A stretch of 64,000 nucleotides of DNA from contig NZ_QVMO01000002.1 of the NCBI RefSeq assembly GCF_010501055.1, forward strand, positions 62,001-126,000. Direction: 5' to 3'. Of the stretch, positions 43,270-53,107 are shown in pieces. The stretch comes from Dysgonomonas sp. 521. Lineage in GTDB: Bacteria > Bacteroidota > Bacteroidia > Bacteroidales > Dysgonomonadaceae. Within the stretch, counting starts at the first letter, position 1. Every line of letters begins with the position of its first letter. The notes below the pieces were generated by a model. The model was not told the DNA's origin. It saw nothing but the letters and a program-made list of their open reading frames with translations, and made no database searches. A program made the translations under genes and the position numbers.

Positions 43270-45289
43270 TATACTGCGTCGTACAGATAACGGATTAAAC
43301 GTATTCCGTCATTATCTGGATGTAAACTTCCGCATTGGAAAGAATTTCCTGAATCCTCTTTATAAAGACACCAAAGCCTCGTGTAATGTATTTTATGACC
43401 GGCATAAACAATGCTACCGGATGAAGGATTTTGGCAACGACGGATATAGCGGAGATTGCTTTGCCCTTGTCGGGAAAATATATGGGAAGAACTGTAGTAA
43501 CCCTTCAGATTTTATCGAGATACTTGAAATAATAAATAATGATTTGAACCTGGGTTTAAAAAGTGACAGTGGAATCGTCAAGCCGGAAACCTATAGTACA
43601 AGCAGCAAGGAGCCACCACAAATCCAAAACCGGATAAAATCAAAAGGATTCACTACTGTTCAAAAAACGTTTAGTAAACATGAGTTTGAGTTCTGGAACC
43701 AGTCAGGTATAACTATTCAACTATTGAAGCAATATCATGTTGTGTCTTTAAAAAAGTTTTCGGGTGAAAATAGCGATGGCAAACCCTTTTCTTTTTATTC
43801 CGGCGAACAGGAACCCATGTTTGCATACACCGGTAAAAAGCGGTTAAAATTATACCGCCCATTTTCAGCAGTCCGTTATATGTATGCAGGAGAGCCGGAA
43901 GAGCATTATTGTTTTGGATTGGAGCAACTACCACCCAAAGGAGATATGCTTTTCATAACGGGAGGGGAACGGGATGTCCTATCTCTGGCTGCTCATGGGT
44001 TTCATGCTATTTGTTTTAATAGCGAGTCGTCCAATATCCCCAAGGGTATTATCCAAAAACTGACCTATCGCTTTAAGCATCTCATTATTCTTTATGATAT
44101 GGACAAAACCGGATTGGAGTGTTCATCGAAACATCAGGAACAATTGTCCGGATTTGATATAAAGCGGTTACTCTTGCCATTGGAAGGAACAAAACAGGAA
44201 AAGGATATAACCGATTACTTTCGCTTAGGGCACAGCCGTGAAGAGTTTATGGGGCTATTTGTCCAACATCTTGACCTGATCTATTCGGAAACGATGGCTA
44301 TCCTTAAATCGTGTGAAATAGATTTCAAGAATCCTCCGGCCAGCGTCGAAACAGTTGTTTCAATCAATGATGTCCCTTTAGGTACACAGGGAAACCTGCT
44401 GTGTATTACAGGAGGGGAAGGTAGCGGTAAAAGCAACTATGCTGCAAGCCTGATTGCCGGAGCAATGAGTAAAGGAAATAAAGATATCGATACCCTTGGT
44501 ACTTCCATTCTTCCAAACAACAGCAATAATGCCGTCCTGCTTTATGATACGGAGCAATCAGAGGTACAGCTATATAAGAATTCATTAAATATATTGAAGC
44601 GTAACAGACAGGATTCCATGCCTGAATACTTTAAGGCTTATTGCCTGACAGGTATGTCCCGGAATGAACGCCTGCAAGCAATTGTCCAAAGTATGGATAA
44701 GTATTATTATGAGTTTGGAGGTATTCATCTGGTTATTATTGACGGTATTGCGGATTTGATCGGGTCGGCTAATGATGAAGCTGAGAGTTTACGGATCGTT
44801 GACGAATTGTACCGTTTGGCAGGCATCTATAAGATTTGTATTATCTGTGTATTGCATTTTGTTCCTAACGGGCTCAAGCTACGGGGACATCTGGGGTCGG
44901 AACTACAGCGTAAGGCAGCCGCAATTATATCTATCGAAAAAGACGATGATCCGAATATTTCCGTAATAAAAGCATTGAAGGTCCGTGACGGGAGCCCACT
45001 TGATGTTCCTCTCATCCAATTTGCATGGAACAAGGACGAAGGAATGCACTGTTATCTGGGAGAGAAAACAAAAGAAGAAAAGGATAAACGAAAAGAAAAT
45101 GAACTGAAGAATGTGGCAAGAAGCATCTTCCGCCTTAAATCATTCTATACTTATCAGGAACTATGTGAGGAAATTCAACAGGTGATGGAAGTAAAAGACC
45201 GGACGGCCAAGAGCTATATCAAATTTATGCGGGAAAAAGAGATCATAATCAAAGACCCGTCAAACCCAAACATTTTTATTATCGGATAA
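43253..45289 (+). CDS. Primase-helicase (Toprim plus RecA-like)
   Basis: 678 residues. N-terminal DNA-primase-like region (CNVFYDRHKQCYRMKDFGND), Toprim LFITGGERDVLSLAAHGFHA (~232) and LIILYDMDKTG (~278), RecA-like ATPase with Walker A LCITGGEGSGKSNYA (~384) and Walker B HLVIIDGIADLIG (~494), and a winged-helix-like C-terminus. Combines primer synthesis and unwinding, for element replication after excision or transfer. Confidence 0.85.
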   Translation: MLVKDDILRRTDNGLNVFRHYLDVNFRIGKNFLNPLYKDTKASCNVFYDRHKQCYRMKDFGNDGYSGDCFALVGKIYGKNCSNPSDFIEILEIINNDLNLGLKSDSGIVKPETYSTSSKEPPQIQNRIKSKGFTTVQKTFSKHEFEFWNQSGITIQLLKQYHVVSLKKFSGENSDGKPFSFYSGEQEPMFAYTGKKRLKLYRPFSAVRYMYAGEPEEHYCFGLEQLPPKGDMLFITGGERDVLSLAAHGFHAICFNSESSNIPKGIIQKLTYRFKHLIILYDMDKTGLECSSKHQEQLSGFDIKRLLLPLEGTKQEKDITDYFRLGHSREEFMGLFVQHLDLIYSETMAILKSCEIDFKNPPASVETVVSINDVPLGTQGNLLCITGGEGSGKSNYAASLIAGAMSKGNKDIDTLGTSILPNNSNNAVLLYDTEQSEVQLYKNSLNILKRNRQDSMPEYFKAYCLTGMSRNERLQAIVQSMDKYYYEFGGIHLVIIDGIADLIGSANDEAESLRIVDELYRLAGIYKICIICVLHFVPNGLKLRGHLGSELQRKAAAIISIEKDDDPNISVIKALKVRDGSPLDVPLIQFAWNKDEGMHCYLGEKTKEEKDKRKENELKNVARSIFRLKSFYTYQELCEEIQQVMEVKDRTAKSYIKFMREKEIIIKDPSNPNIFIIG

Positions 45290-45305
45290 TTAAAACACTG
45301 GTAGC

Positions 45306-45632
45306 ATGTATATAGATAAAGATGATTTTGAAGAATGGATGAAACGCATAATGGAGCAATTTGACAATCTCAATAGTAAACTAAACTCGGTAATACGGTT
45401 CGATCAGCAAATAGAAAAAGATGTCCTGCTTGATAATCAAGACCTGTTGACCATTCTTAAAATAAGCCAACGCACACTGCAGCGGATGCGCAACTCCGGA
45501 AAACTCCCTTTCCGGACCATTAATAAAAAGAATTATTATTTAAAATCAGATGTAGAAAAATATATTATGGAACACTTTGGAAAAGGTATGCCACCAAAAG
45601 GAAATGAGGAAACAGACAATAAAAACGAATAA
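45306..45632 (+). CDS. HTH (excisionase-type) DNA-binding protein
   Basis: 108 residues, the same fold as the gene at 42928: LDNQDLLTILKISQRTLQRM and KLPFRTINKKNYYLKSDVEK. Preceded by a charged helix. The two flank the primase-helicase and probably arose by duplication. Candidate recombination directionality factor or regulator. Confidence 0.82.
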   Translation: MYIDKDDFEEWMKRIMEQFDNLNSKLNSVIRFDQQIEKDVLLDNQDLLTILKISQRTLQRMRNSGKLPFRTINKKNYYLKSDVEKYIMEHFGKGMPPKGNEETDNKNE

Positions 45633-45635
45633 GTT

Positions 45636-46619
45636 ATGAATGATTTTTTAGTGAGAGTACATAAACAAATTATGGGTTCGATTTCGGAACTTGCTCCCAA
45701 TACAGGAACCTTAACAATAGATATTGCCGTGGATGACACAATAGGAGGAATACTATATCGCTTCAAACCGAAATTTCAAGCGGAAAAAACATATATCGTG
45801 ATACTAACAATCGCATCCGATGTGCAAATGAGTGACAGTATAGCCGGAATCGTATATCCGCTTATTGATAATATTCAGGTTAAAAACGACCGCTTAATCA
45901 TTATCCACAGTAATGGCAAGTCAAAACAGGAAAATGATATTCAGACTTTTTTATCGGAAGAAGCGGATATGTTCCATCCGAATTATCTCAGGTTGCCTGT
46001 TTCAACTAATAAGGTCCTGCTAACTTCGATAAACGGGGAAAGATATACCGGATTAAAAAATATCCTGAAAAGATACTACTCGGATGAAATCGTTTTCATC
46101 GGGCCTGTAGCTGGAAAACAAATAGTAAACATTGAAACGTACAAGGATATTTGTAGCATCTGTAAAAAAGTAATATTCATTGTCAGCGGCATTGTTTTTC
46201 CTAAAACCCAGTTGCCGCAATGGGATAATTTTTATTGGAAGTATTATAATACATTGATTCCTATATACTCATTACCTGTTGAATACTCTAAACAATTAAA
46301 AAAAGAAGTTAATGAGTTAAGGAAGAATGACAGCAGAATAACACCCTTGATATTCTATCAGGATATTAACGCTCAGGAGAACGACTGGACTGTGATGTGC
46401 CCTTATTGCAATGCTGTAATTAATAAATATGAACCGGAAGATAACCGGTCAGCTTATATTCCCGAACCCGAAAATCGGATAAATGGAAATCTGCAATACC
46501 ATCCTATCCTGATAGACGCCAGCCAGAAGTTAATCAATTTATTGAATGAAAGCTTTGAAGCTAATTGTTCCTGTGTTTGTTATGGGGGATGGGTAGAATC
46601 TAAAAATATGCAGTTATGA
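45636..46619 (+). CDS. Unknown protein of the second element
   Basis: 327 residues, soluble, no signal. Contains a possible zinc knuckle (VMCPYCNAVINKY, ~255-267) and a C-terminal Cys group (NCSCVCYGGW). The central part has alpha/beta character (DEIVFIGPVAGKQIVNIETY). Four-base overlap with the next gene suggests that they work together. Family not recognised. Confidence 0.6.
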   Translation: MNDFLVRVHKQIMGSISELAPNTGTLTIDIAVDDTIGGILYRFKPKFQAEKTYIVILTIASDVQMSDSIAGIVYPLIDNIQVKNDRLIIIHSNGKSKQENDIQTFLSEEADMFHPNYLRLPVSTNKVLLTSINGERYTGLKNILKRYYSDEIVFIGPVAGKQIVNIETYKDICSICKKVIFIVSGIVFPKTQLPQWDNFYWKYYNTLIPIYSLPVEYSKQLKKEVNELRKNDSRITPLIFYQDINAQENDWTVMCPYCNAVINKYEPEDNRSAYIPEPENRINGNLQYHPILIDASQKLINLLNESFEANCSCVCYGGWVESKNMQL

Positions 46620-47446
46620 GTCCCGATCTATTAAACTATTATGTTGACAAACTGATAAATGCATCACTTATTTTTATTCTCACTATTGTAAGCTTCGGCT
46701 TTTTAGGGGTATTTTTCTGCCGAATAAAAAATAAGTGGACCAATAGAAAACGGAGAAAAACAACCAAAGACGATTGTCTTCAGGAGTTGCTTGATTCGGC
46801 CAACAGAAAGACTCAGGTAATCAACCGCCAGATCCAATCCCTTGATAAGTGTTCGGAAAGAATAGAAGATATGATTGAAACGGTCGATAAGAAAATTGAT
46901 CATTTTACAAATAATCTCGATGTAAAATTGGAACAATTCAGAAAAATCGTCGGTTTATTGAAGGATATAGACAATAGTATTAAAAGATCTGCAACCAGTA
47001 TAAGCAACAATACTGATATATTAGAAAGGAGGGATAAAGAATTACAGGATGAAATCGAGTGCCTGCTGTCATTAGAAGGAAAAACCGGAAGAGAAAGAAA
47101 TACATTACTTCGTACCCATAAAGACAAAAAAGTGAATAAATATGGATTGAGCTTCAATCGTAATCCGGAAAATGCAATTTATCTTGATTCCCCGATTGAT
47201 ATTCTGCCCATGCCGTCAATTGGCAAAAGAGCATTGAAAACCCATTTTAAGTGCGAAAATATGGAAGATGTCTTATCTGTCATGTTGTTGCAACAAAGAA
47301 TAGGATTATTGCAAAGAACCCGGAATATCGGTAAAAAATCGGTTGTTGCAATGGAAGATTACTTTAGTGAACTCGGGTTATTAACAATAAAGGACAAATG
47401 CTATACCTCTCAGGCATTTACTAAAGCAGGCACAAAAAACAAATAG
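46616..47446 (+). CDS. Membrane-anchored coiled-coil protein with RNA polymerase alpha-CTD-like domain
   Basis: 276 residues. One N-terminal membrane segment (SLIFILTIVSFGFLGVFFC, ~16-36), a long coiled coil (~50-150), then ~60 residues matching the alpha-CTD helix-hairpin-helix pattern: PIDILPMPSIGKRALKTHFK, a middle helix, RNIGKKSVVAMEDYFSELGL. In RpoA this fold contacts DNA and activators. Fusion to a membrane anchor is unusual. Coupled to the upstream unknown gene. Could tether DNA or other HhH partners at the membrane; this is inference. Confidence 0.65.
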   Translation: MSPDLLNYYVDKLINASLIFILTIVSFGFLGVFFCRIKNKWTNRKRRKTTKDDCLQELLDSANRKTQVINRQIQSLDKCSERIEDMIETVDKKIDHFTNNLDVKLEQFRKIVGLLKDIDNSIKRSATSISNNTDILERRDKELQDEIECLLSLEGKTGRERNTLLRTHKDKKVNKYGLSFNRNPENAIYLDSPIDILPMPSIGKRALKTHFKCENMEDVLSVMLLQQRIGLLQRTRNIGKKSVVAMEDYFSELGLLTIKDKCYTSQAFTKAGTKNK

Positions 47447-47470
47447 CCATGCTATTTTGATTGAAAACAA

Positions 47471-47505
47471 TGAGAGAGAGCTTCTTTGCCCTCTCTCTTA
47501 TCTCA
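47471..47505. terminator. Bidirectional terminator
   Basis: Arms TGAGAGAGAG / CTCTCTCTTA extended by TCTCA pairing, T-rich after. It separates the rightward block from the leftward TetR gene. Confidence 0.7.
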
Positions 47506-47509
47506 TTCA

Positions 47510-48130
47510 TCATTTTTTTTGCTTTTTCTTTACCAGCTCATACAAAGAGAGCAACTCTTTCTTCAATAAATCAACATCACAACCCTTATCTTCCGATACA
47601 GCGGCATAAGCATGCCCTAAATATGTTTTTTCAAACAACAGAGCCAGGGTTTCAGGTTCAATAGGACTTTCTATTTCCTTATTATCCAAAGCTTTATTGA
47701 TCACATTTAGCCATACTTTAGTATCTGTGACAATTTGTTGTTTCGAAATTTTATTATAATTCGGATAAAAGTAATGAGCTTGTGATTCTATATTGAAATA
47801 GGCCATATTTACATTCTTTATGCCCAAATTAGCCATTGTTTTTATAGCGATGGCACTATTTGCAATAAAATCAAGAATGAAATTTTTAAGGCAATCTTTG
47901 TCCTTAATCGGAATATTCAGTACAGAGGATCTGTTGAGAAGAGAATTTTCAATAACCGCATTGAATATGTCTAGTTTTGTCTTAAAATGATAAAGCAAAG
48001 CACCCCTGCTCAATCCGGTGACTCTTTCCAAATCATCGAATGTAACTTTGTCGTACGGCTTTTGAGTAAACAAAATGAAAGCCTGGAAAACGATATTCTT
48101 TTTTGTTTCAGGTCTCGGAATTCTTCCCAT
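47510..48130 (-). CDS. TetR family regulator
   Basis: 206 residues. N-terminal HTH: NIVFQAFILFTQKPYDKVTF then DDLERVTGLSRGALLYHFKT (~12-52), followed by an all-helical ligand domain. Probable autorepressor through the TAAACAG-T-CTGTTTA palindrome upstream. Target unknown. Confidence 0.88.
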   Translation of the reverse strand: MGRIPRPETKKNIVFQAFILFTQKPYDKVTFDDLERVTGLSRGALLYHFKTKLDIFNAVIENSLLNRSSVLNIPIKDKDCLKNFILDFIANSAIAIKTMANLGIKNVNMAYFNIESQAHYFYPNYNKISKQQIVTDTKVWLNVINKALDNKEIESPIEPETLALLFEKTYLGHAYAAVSEDKGCDVDLLKKELLSLYELVKKKQKK

Positions 48131-48254
48131 CGTTAGGTTATTTTCAATACAAATATAATCTAATTCTTCTGCTTTTTATATCCTTTTAACAGTGTTTTGC
48201 TATTTTTTAGATATAATGCATCATTTTACAGTGAAAAATGCATTCATCTTAACA

Positions 48255-48269
48255 TAAACAGTCTGTTTA
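48255..48269. promoter_or_regulatory. TetR-type operator palindrome
   Basis: TAAACAG-T-CTGTTTA, perfect seven-base arms around one base, in the gap upstream of the TetR gene. Size and form fit TetR-family operators. Confidence 0.5.
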
Positions 48270-48289
48270 GTATAATTGTTTCGATATTG

Positions 48290-48886
48290 CTACTTCTTTT
48301 TATATATACCGTTGTCTGCATTATCCATTCTGGCAAGCAAAGAAATTTTGAGTTCATCAAGAAATGCAGTCCGGTTGAATTTTCGTTTCCTTATCTCCCT
48401 GTACACATTAAAACAATCTTTTATTTCGAAATTGAAGAACGTTGACAACAGGTAAGTAAAATCTTTGATGTTAATATTTCCATTGTTAACGCACCCGGAC
48501 TCAACCAAAGAATAGCTTAATTCAACAAGGTCAACAACCTTTCCGGTCCATTTTAATATTATATTCCTGACAGGTATTGTTTTGGATGTCATAGCAGAAG
48601 AATTTATCCGCCATGTGGCCAATTGAAGGTTAACATCTATGGCTGAGATTGCCTTGTTGATATAAGATATTCTTAAAATGTCTTCTTTATCAACAATATC
48701 CATCATAGATATGAGATCTATACGGATATAGCTAAGTTTGCAGTATACGGATTCCGGACAAGTTTGCCCAACGGCAACATTTAAACTCGTAATAAAATCG
48801 AGGTAAGCATCTTTTACCTCTTTTTCAACGAATGTTTCTTTTTCTAATAACGATAAAAGTAAATAAGATTTTCCTTCTTTTTTCAT
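48290..48886 (-). CDS. RteC-like regulator
   Basis: 198 residues, helical, soluble. The C-terminal stretch KDFTYLLSTFFNFEIKDCFN followed by REIRKRKFNRTAFLDELK resembles RteC, the activator of excision in CTnDOT. Divergent from the DUF3945 operon across a palindrome. Likely controls excision or transfer of the second element. Confidence 0.6.
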   Translation of the reverse strand: MKKEGKSYLLLSLLEKETFVEKEVKDAYLDFITSLNVAVGQTCPESVYCKLSYIRIDLISMMDIVDKEDILRISYINKAISAIDVNLQLATWRINSSAMTSKTIPVRNIILKWTGKVVDLVELSYSLVESGCVNNGNINIKDFTYLLSTFFNFEIKDCFNVYREIRKRKFNRTAFLDELKISLLARMDNADNGIYKKK

Positions 48887-48915
48887 GATTCTTTGGTTTT
48901 AAATTTACGCTTAAT

Positions 48916-48939
48916 ATTATACCGTATGTACGGTATAAT
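48916..48939. promoter_or_regulatory. Perfect palindrome between RteC-like gene and DUF3945 operon
   Basis: ATTATACCGTA-TG-TACGGTATAAT has 11-bp perfect arms, 30 bp upstream of the RteC-like ATG and 139 bp before the rightward operon. A candidate operator for the RteC-like or TetR protein. Confidence 0.6.
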
Positions 48940-49077
48940 AATTGGAGTGCAAAGAAACCAAATCATGTATCACTGCCAATTACTGCCAAATGATGCCAGT
49001 GCATTTAGATTTGAGATAAAAACAAAAAACTCTCCTTACATTTATCTTGAATATTTCACCACTAAATCCAAATAAGT

Positions 49078-50460
49078 ATGAATGAGAATTTAAAAGACCA
49101 GGATGTCCTTTTGGTATCCGAAAAGGACAGTAACAAGCTGAACGTCGTTACAGGAATGAACGAAGACGGTACACCCAAGACCGCTAAACCCGACCAAAAG
49201 AATGAGCCCGATTTCCTGAAAATTGACAAACAAGGTGATGCTTTGGAAAACTTTATGTCTAATTTTTTACGCCAATGTAAAGAGCCTACCCATTTTCATT
49301 TTTTCAAAGTTCCGTTAGCCGCTATCGAATCGACAGTCCTCGCATTACAGGAAATGCTGAAAAACCCGGATAACCCATCCAATAAAGAGATGCTGGACCA
49401 ACACAGGGTGTTACCTGAAGCATTTGCCAAGAAGCCCTATCAGGCAATCGATGAATCCCGTATTGACTGGTCACAATTTGAGAAGTTAGGTGTAACTAAA
49501 GACATAATCGACAAAAACTCTTTGGATAAAATGCTTAACTGGCAGAAAACTCCCATGCTACTACCTATCAAAGCAGAGATCGGTGATACGACAATCCGTA
49601 CAGATGCCCGTCTCTCTCTTCGGGAAACGCCCGAAGGAAAACTAAATCTGGTTGTCCATGCCGTTCGTAAAGAGCCACAATTGGATGGCTATGTTTATGG
49701 CACGCGATTAACGGAAGATGATAAGCAAAACCTCCGGCAAACGGGTAATGCAGGACGATTGATAGAGATAGAACCCGTAAAAGGTGAAAAGATGAAAGCC
49801 TTTGTTTCTATAGATAAGATGACAAACGAATTGGTTGCCGTCCGTGCCGACAAGATTAAAATTCCCAATGAAATCAAGGGAGTAACTCTTAATGAACAAC
49901 AAAAGAAAGATTTGACAGAAGGAAAAGCCGTATATCTGGACGGTATGACCTCTAAGAATGGCAAAGACTTTAATGCTCTCGTACAGATTAATGCTGACAG
50001 GCGGGGGCTGGAATTTCGTTTTGATAATGCCAATAAATTAGAAAAATCGCAACAACAACCACAGCAACAGAAAAATGATGCGTCACAATTCCGTATTCCG
50101 TCTAAATTATTGGGAGTTGAATTGGCTAAAGATCAGCAGGAAAAACTGAAAGAGGGTCAAACAATTTATGTAAGTGGCATGAAAGATAAAGCCGGAGAGT
50201 CCTTTAACGCTTATATCAAAGTGAATGCAGAGAAAGGGAAACTGGATTTCTTTAAATGGAATCCGGATAAAGCCAAGCAAGTTACTCCGGACAATGCAAG
50301 TAAAACGCAAGTTGCGGTCAATTCCGAAGGAAAAACCAATGAAGCGACTAAGAAAAACGAAGAACCTCTTCAGAAAGGGCAAACTCAACCTTCAGAAAAA
50401 CAGCAGGAGAAACAAGAAAAGAAAGAAGTTGCCCAGAAGCCTAAAGGGATCAGGAGATAA
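49078..50460 (+). CDS. DUF4099/DUF3945 protein of Bacteroides mobile elements
   Basis: 460 residues. DUF4099-like part ~115-190 (AIDESRIDWSQFEKLGVTKD, DKMLNWQKTPMLLPIK) and repeated DUF3945 units ~240-390 (GVTLNEQQKKDLTEGKAVYL, GVELAKDQQEKLKEGQTIYV). C-terminal Gln/Glu/Lys-rich tail. Regularly encoded just before topB and the methylase-helicase on Bacteroidetes integrative elements. Role unknown, presumably DNA processing. Confidence 0.85.
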   Translation: MNENLKDQDVLLVSEKDSNKLNVVTGMNEDGTPKTAKPDQKNEPDFLKIDKQGDALENFMSNFLRQCKEPTHFHFFKVPLAAIESTVLALQEMLKNPDNPSNKEMLDQHRVLPEAFAKKPYQAIDESRIDWSQFEKLGVTKDIIDKNSLDKMLNWQKTPMLLPIKAEIGDTTIRTDARLSLRETPEGKLNLVVHAVRKEPQLDGYVYGTRLTEDDKQNLRQTGNAGRLIEIEPVKGEKMKAFVSIDKMTNELVAVRADKIKIPNEIKGVTLNEQQKKDLTEGKAVYLDGMTSKNGKDFNALVQINADRRGLEFRFDNANKLEKSQQQPQQQKNDASQFRIPSKLLGVELAKDQQEKLKEGQTIYVSGMKDKAGESFNAYIKVNAEKGKLDFFKWNPDKAKQVTPDNASKTQVAVNSEGKTNEATKKNEEPLQKGQTQPSEKQQEKQEKKEVAQKPKGIRR

Positions 50461-50494
50461 GATTAGTAAAAACACCACTAAAATCCAATAATAA

Positions 50495-52585
50495 ATGAAA
50501 GTTTTGATTGCTGAAAAACCCAGCGTAGCCCGTGATATAGCGGCTATCGTTGGTGCAAATAACCGCAAGGACGGTTATTTAGAAGGTAACGGGTATGCCG
50601 TTACATGGGCATTCGGCCACCTCATAGGATTGGCTATGCCGCAGGATTATGGCATCACAGGATTTCAGGCTGAAAACCTGCCGATACTTCCGTCAGAATT
50701 TAAGTTGCTGCCCCGTCAGGTCAAAGACGGCAAGGAATACAAACCCGATCCGGGAGTGATGAAGCAACTTAAAGTTATCAGAGAGTTGTTTAATAAATGC
50801 GACCTCATTATTAATTGTTGTGATGCGGGGCGCGAAGGGTGTTTGATTTTCCGCTACATATATAATTATCTGGAATGTACCAAGCCTTTCGACCGTCTTT
50901 GGATAAGTTCACTTACGGATCAGGCTATCCGTAAAGGATTGGAGAACCTGCGTCCGGGAAAAGGATACGACAACCTGTACGCTTCGGCAAAAGCCCGGAG
51001 CCAGGCAGATTGGGTCATCGGGATTAATGCCTCAAACGCTTTATCAATATCAGCCGGACACGGGGTTTGGTCGTTAGGCAGAGTGCAAACACCCACACTC
51101 TCAATGATTTGTAGCCGATACCTTGAAAATAAAGATTTTAGACCGCAAACCTATTTTCAGGTAAAACTTCATACGGCAAAAGACGCAATGCAGTTCGCTA
51201 TTATTTCCACAGAACGATTTGGCTCCAAGCAGGAAGCAGATGAAATATTAAACCGTGTCCGCTCCGCCGAATCCGTAAACGTGATAAGCAGCGAAAGGAA
51301 AGAAGCCAATCAGGAACCACCATTGCTCTACGACCTGACCGCCTTACAGAAAGAAGCGAACAGCCGCCATGGTTTTTCAGCAGATAAAACCCTGTCGGTG
51401 GCCCAATCACTTTATGAAGCGAAACTAATTTCTTATCCAAGAACAGGAAGCCGTTATATTTCCGATGATGTTTTTGCCGAGATACCCGCCCTTATCGGTC
51501 AGCTATCCGGTTACGCTCCATTCGGCAGTTATGCAAAAACATTGTCAGGGACAAGCCTGAACAGGCGCTCGGTAAACGATAAGAAAGTAACAGATCACCA
51601 TGCCCTGATTATTACAGAAAATATGCCGAAAGATATTTCAGCTGACCAACGTATCATATATGACATGATTGTAGCTCGTGTGCTGGAAGCCTTTTCAGAA
51701 AAATGTACTAAAGAGAATACAACTGTTTCTTTAGATGCTTCAGGCGTTGCGTTTTCGGTTAAGGGTAGTGTAATTCTTATCCCCGGTTGGCGAGCGGTAT
51801 TGAACGCATCCGATGAAGAAAAAGGAGACGATGAAGCTCCGGCTCTTCCATCTTTATCTAATAGCGACATACTCCCCATTAACGGAACGGATTTATTAGA
51901 AAAACAAACCAAGCCCCGCCCGTTACACACGGAGAGCAGTTTATTGTCTTCTATGGAAACCTGTGGTAAAGAACTTACTGATGAAGCCGAGCGCGAAGCA
52001 ATCAAAGAATCTGGTATCGGAACCCCTGCCACCCGTGCCGCCATTATCGAAACGCTATTTTCTCGGGAGTATATTGTACGCGAAAAGAAATCACTTGTTC
52101 CCACTAACAAAGGATTAGTCGTCTATCTGGCAGTTAAGGATAAAAAGATTGCAGATATTTCCATGACGGGCGAATGGGAAAATGCCTTGAGTAAAATCGA
52201 AAAAGGCGAAATGGATGCCGATACATTCCATAGGGGTATTGAAGTATATGCCGCACAGATTACCACTGAACTATTGGGAGCTAAAATCGAAGGTGGCGGC
52301 AACCAACGTGAAAGTTGCCCTTGTCCCAAATGCAAAAGCAGTCAGGTGGTATTCTATCAGAAGGTAGCCAAATGTCAGGACGAAGATTGTGGTTTGATTA
52401 TGTTCCGGAATAAGTCGGGCAAAGACCTGACTGACGGACAGATGAAAGAACTGCTTACCAAAGGTAAAACAGGAATAATCAAAGGTTTTAAGAGTAAAGC
52501 CGGAAAACAGTTCGATGCATCGTTGGAGATGGACGATGTGTTTAACATCAAGTACAAATTTTCTGAAAAGAAAAAAAGAAATTAA
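50495..52585 (+). CDS. topB: Type IA DNA topoisomerase (TopB-like)
   Basis: 696 residues. Toprim opening KVLIAEKPSVARDIAAIVGA, acidic DAGREGCLIFRYIY, active-site region KLISYPRTGSRYISDD with catalytic Tyr (~310), ESGIGTPATRAAIIETLFSR, and a C-terminal zinc ribbon CPCPKCKSSQ...CGLIMF. Topoisomerase III class, relaxing or decatenating single-stranded intermediates during transfer or excision. Follows the DUF3945 gene by 34 bp. Confidence 0.95.
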   Translation: MKVLIAEKPSVARDIAAIVGANNRKDGYLEGNGYAVTWAFGHLIGLAMPQDYGITGFQAENLPILPSEFKLLPRQVKDGKEYKPDPGVMKQLKVIRELFNKCDLIINCCDAGREGCLIFRYIYNYLECTKPFDRLWISSLTDQAIRKGLENLRPGKGYDNLYASAKARSQADWVIGINASNALSISAGHGVWSLGRVQTPTLSMICSRYLENKDFRPQTYFQVKLHTAKDAMQFAIISTERFGSKQEADEILNRVRSAESVNVISSERKEANQEPPLLYDLTALQKEANSRHGFSADKTLSVAQSLYEAKLISYPRTGSRYISDDVFAEIPALIGQLSGYAPFGSYAKTLSGTSLNRRSVNDKKVTDHHALIITENMPKDISADQRIIYDMIVARVLEAFSEKCTKENTTVSLDASGVAFSVKGSVILIPGWRAVLNASDEEKGDDEAPALPSLSNSDILPINGTDLLEKQTKPRPLHTESSLLSSMETCGKELTDEAEREAIKESGIGTPATRAAIIETLFSREYIVREKKSLVPTNKGLVVYLAVKDKKIADISMTGEWENALSKIEKGEMDADTFHRGIEVYAAQITTELLGAKIEGGGNQRESCPCPKCKSSQVVFYQKVAKCQDEDCGLIMFRNKSGKDLTDGQMKELLTKGKTGIIKGFKSKAGKQFDASLEMDDVFNIKYKFSEKKKRN

Positions 52586-52668
52586 TAAATACGGAGAAAA
52601 GTATGTACTTTTACCACAAATTCTTTTTCATTAAGTTTTTCTACTTTCTGAAATTGGATTTAGTGGTG

Positions 52669-52698
52669 GCTCCGCAGTAGGGATACGGCGGAGCTTTC
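52669..52698. terminator. Terminator hairpin after topB
   Basis: GCTCCGC / GCGGAGC arms followed by T-rich sequence, between topB and a convergent gene. Confidence 0.6.
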
Positions 52699-52703
52699 CT
52701 GTT

Positions 52704-53093
52704 TTAGACTACGGCCCTGAACCGGAAGAAAAAGCATAGAGCGTTTATTCCTACTTTATCAATTTCGACCTCATTATTGTTTGTTACCCATCTGTTTTCT
52801 ATTGTTCTGTCAAAATACTTGTCGCACATTTTTATTATGGCATCTATAACTGACAGTGAGCAGGGATATATCAACAATTCATAACATTTTTCTGTTGTCA
52901 GTATAAAACTCAATGTTCCGGATTCGGTCGGAATATCAAAAACCGTTCCCATTGAATCCTTTTTAACAGAAAAAATTATGTTATGGGAAGAGAGGAAAAT
53001 AACAAGCTCATCTTTGGGTGTATCCAATATTAATGCGATATTTTCAATAATATATTGAAAATGTGTACTTAAATCGAAAGAAGATTTTTTCAT
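52704..53093 (-). CDS. Unknown protein
   Basis: 129 residues, soluble, MKKSSFDLSTHFQYIIENIA start. Convergent to topB and divergent from the DUF1896 operon. No family recognised. Position on these elements suggests regulatory or structural function, but nothing in the sequence shows it. Confidence 0.5.
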   Translation of the reverse strand: MKKSSFDLSTHFQYIIENIALILDTPKDELVIFLSSHNIIFSVKKDSMGTVFDIPTESGTLSFILTTEKCYELLIYPCSLSVIDAIIKMCDKYFDRTIENRWVTNNNEVEIDKVGINALCFFFRFRAVV

Positions 53094-53107
53094 AAGTTAT
53101 AACGAAA

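Noticed and set aside
48893..49075. 60-codon plus-strand frame before the DUF3945 gene
   Set aside because: Covers the palindrome and the promoter region, with no coding-like character.
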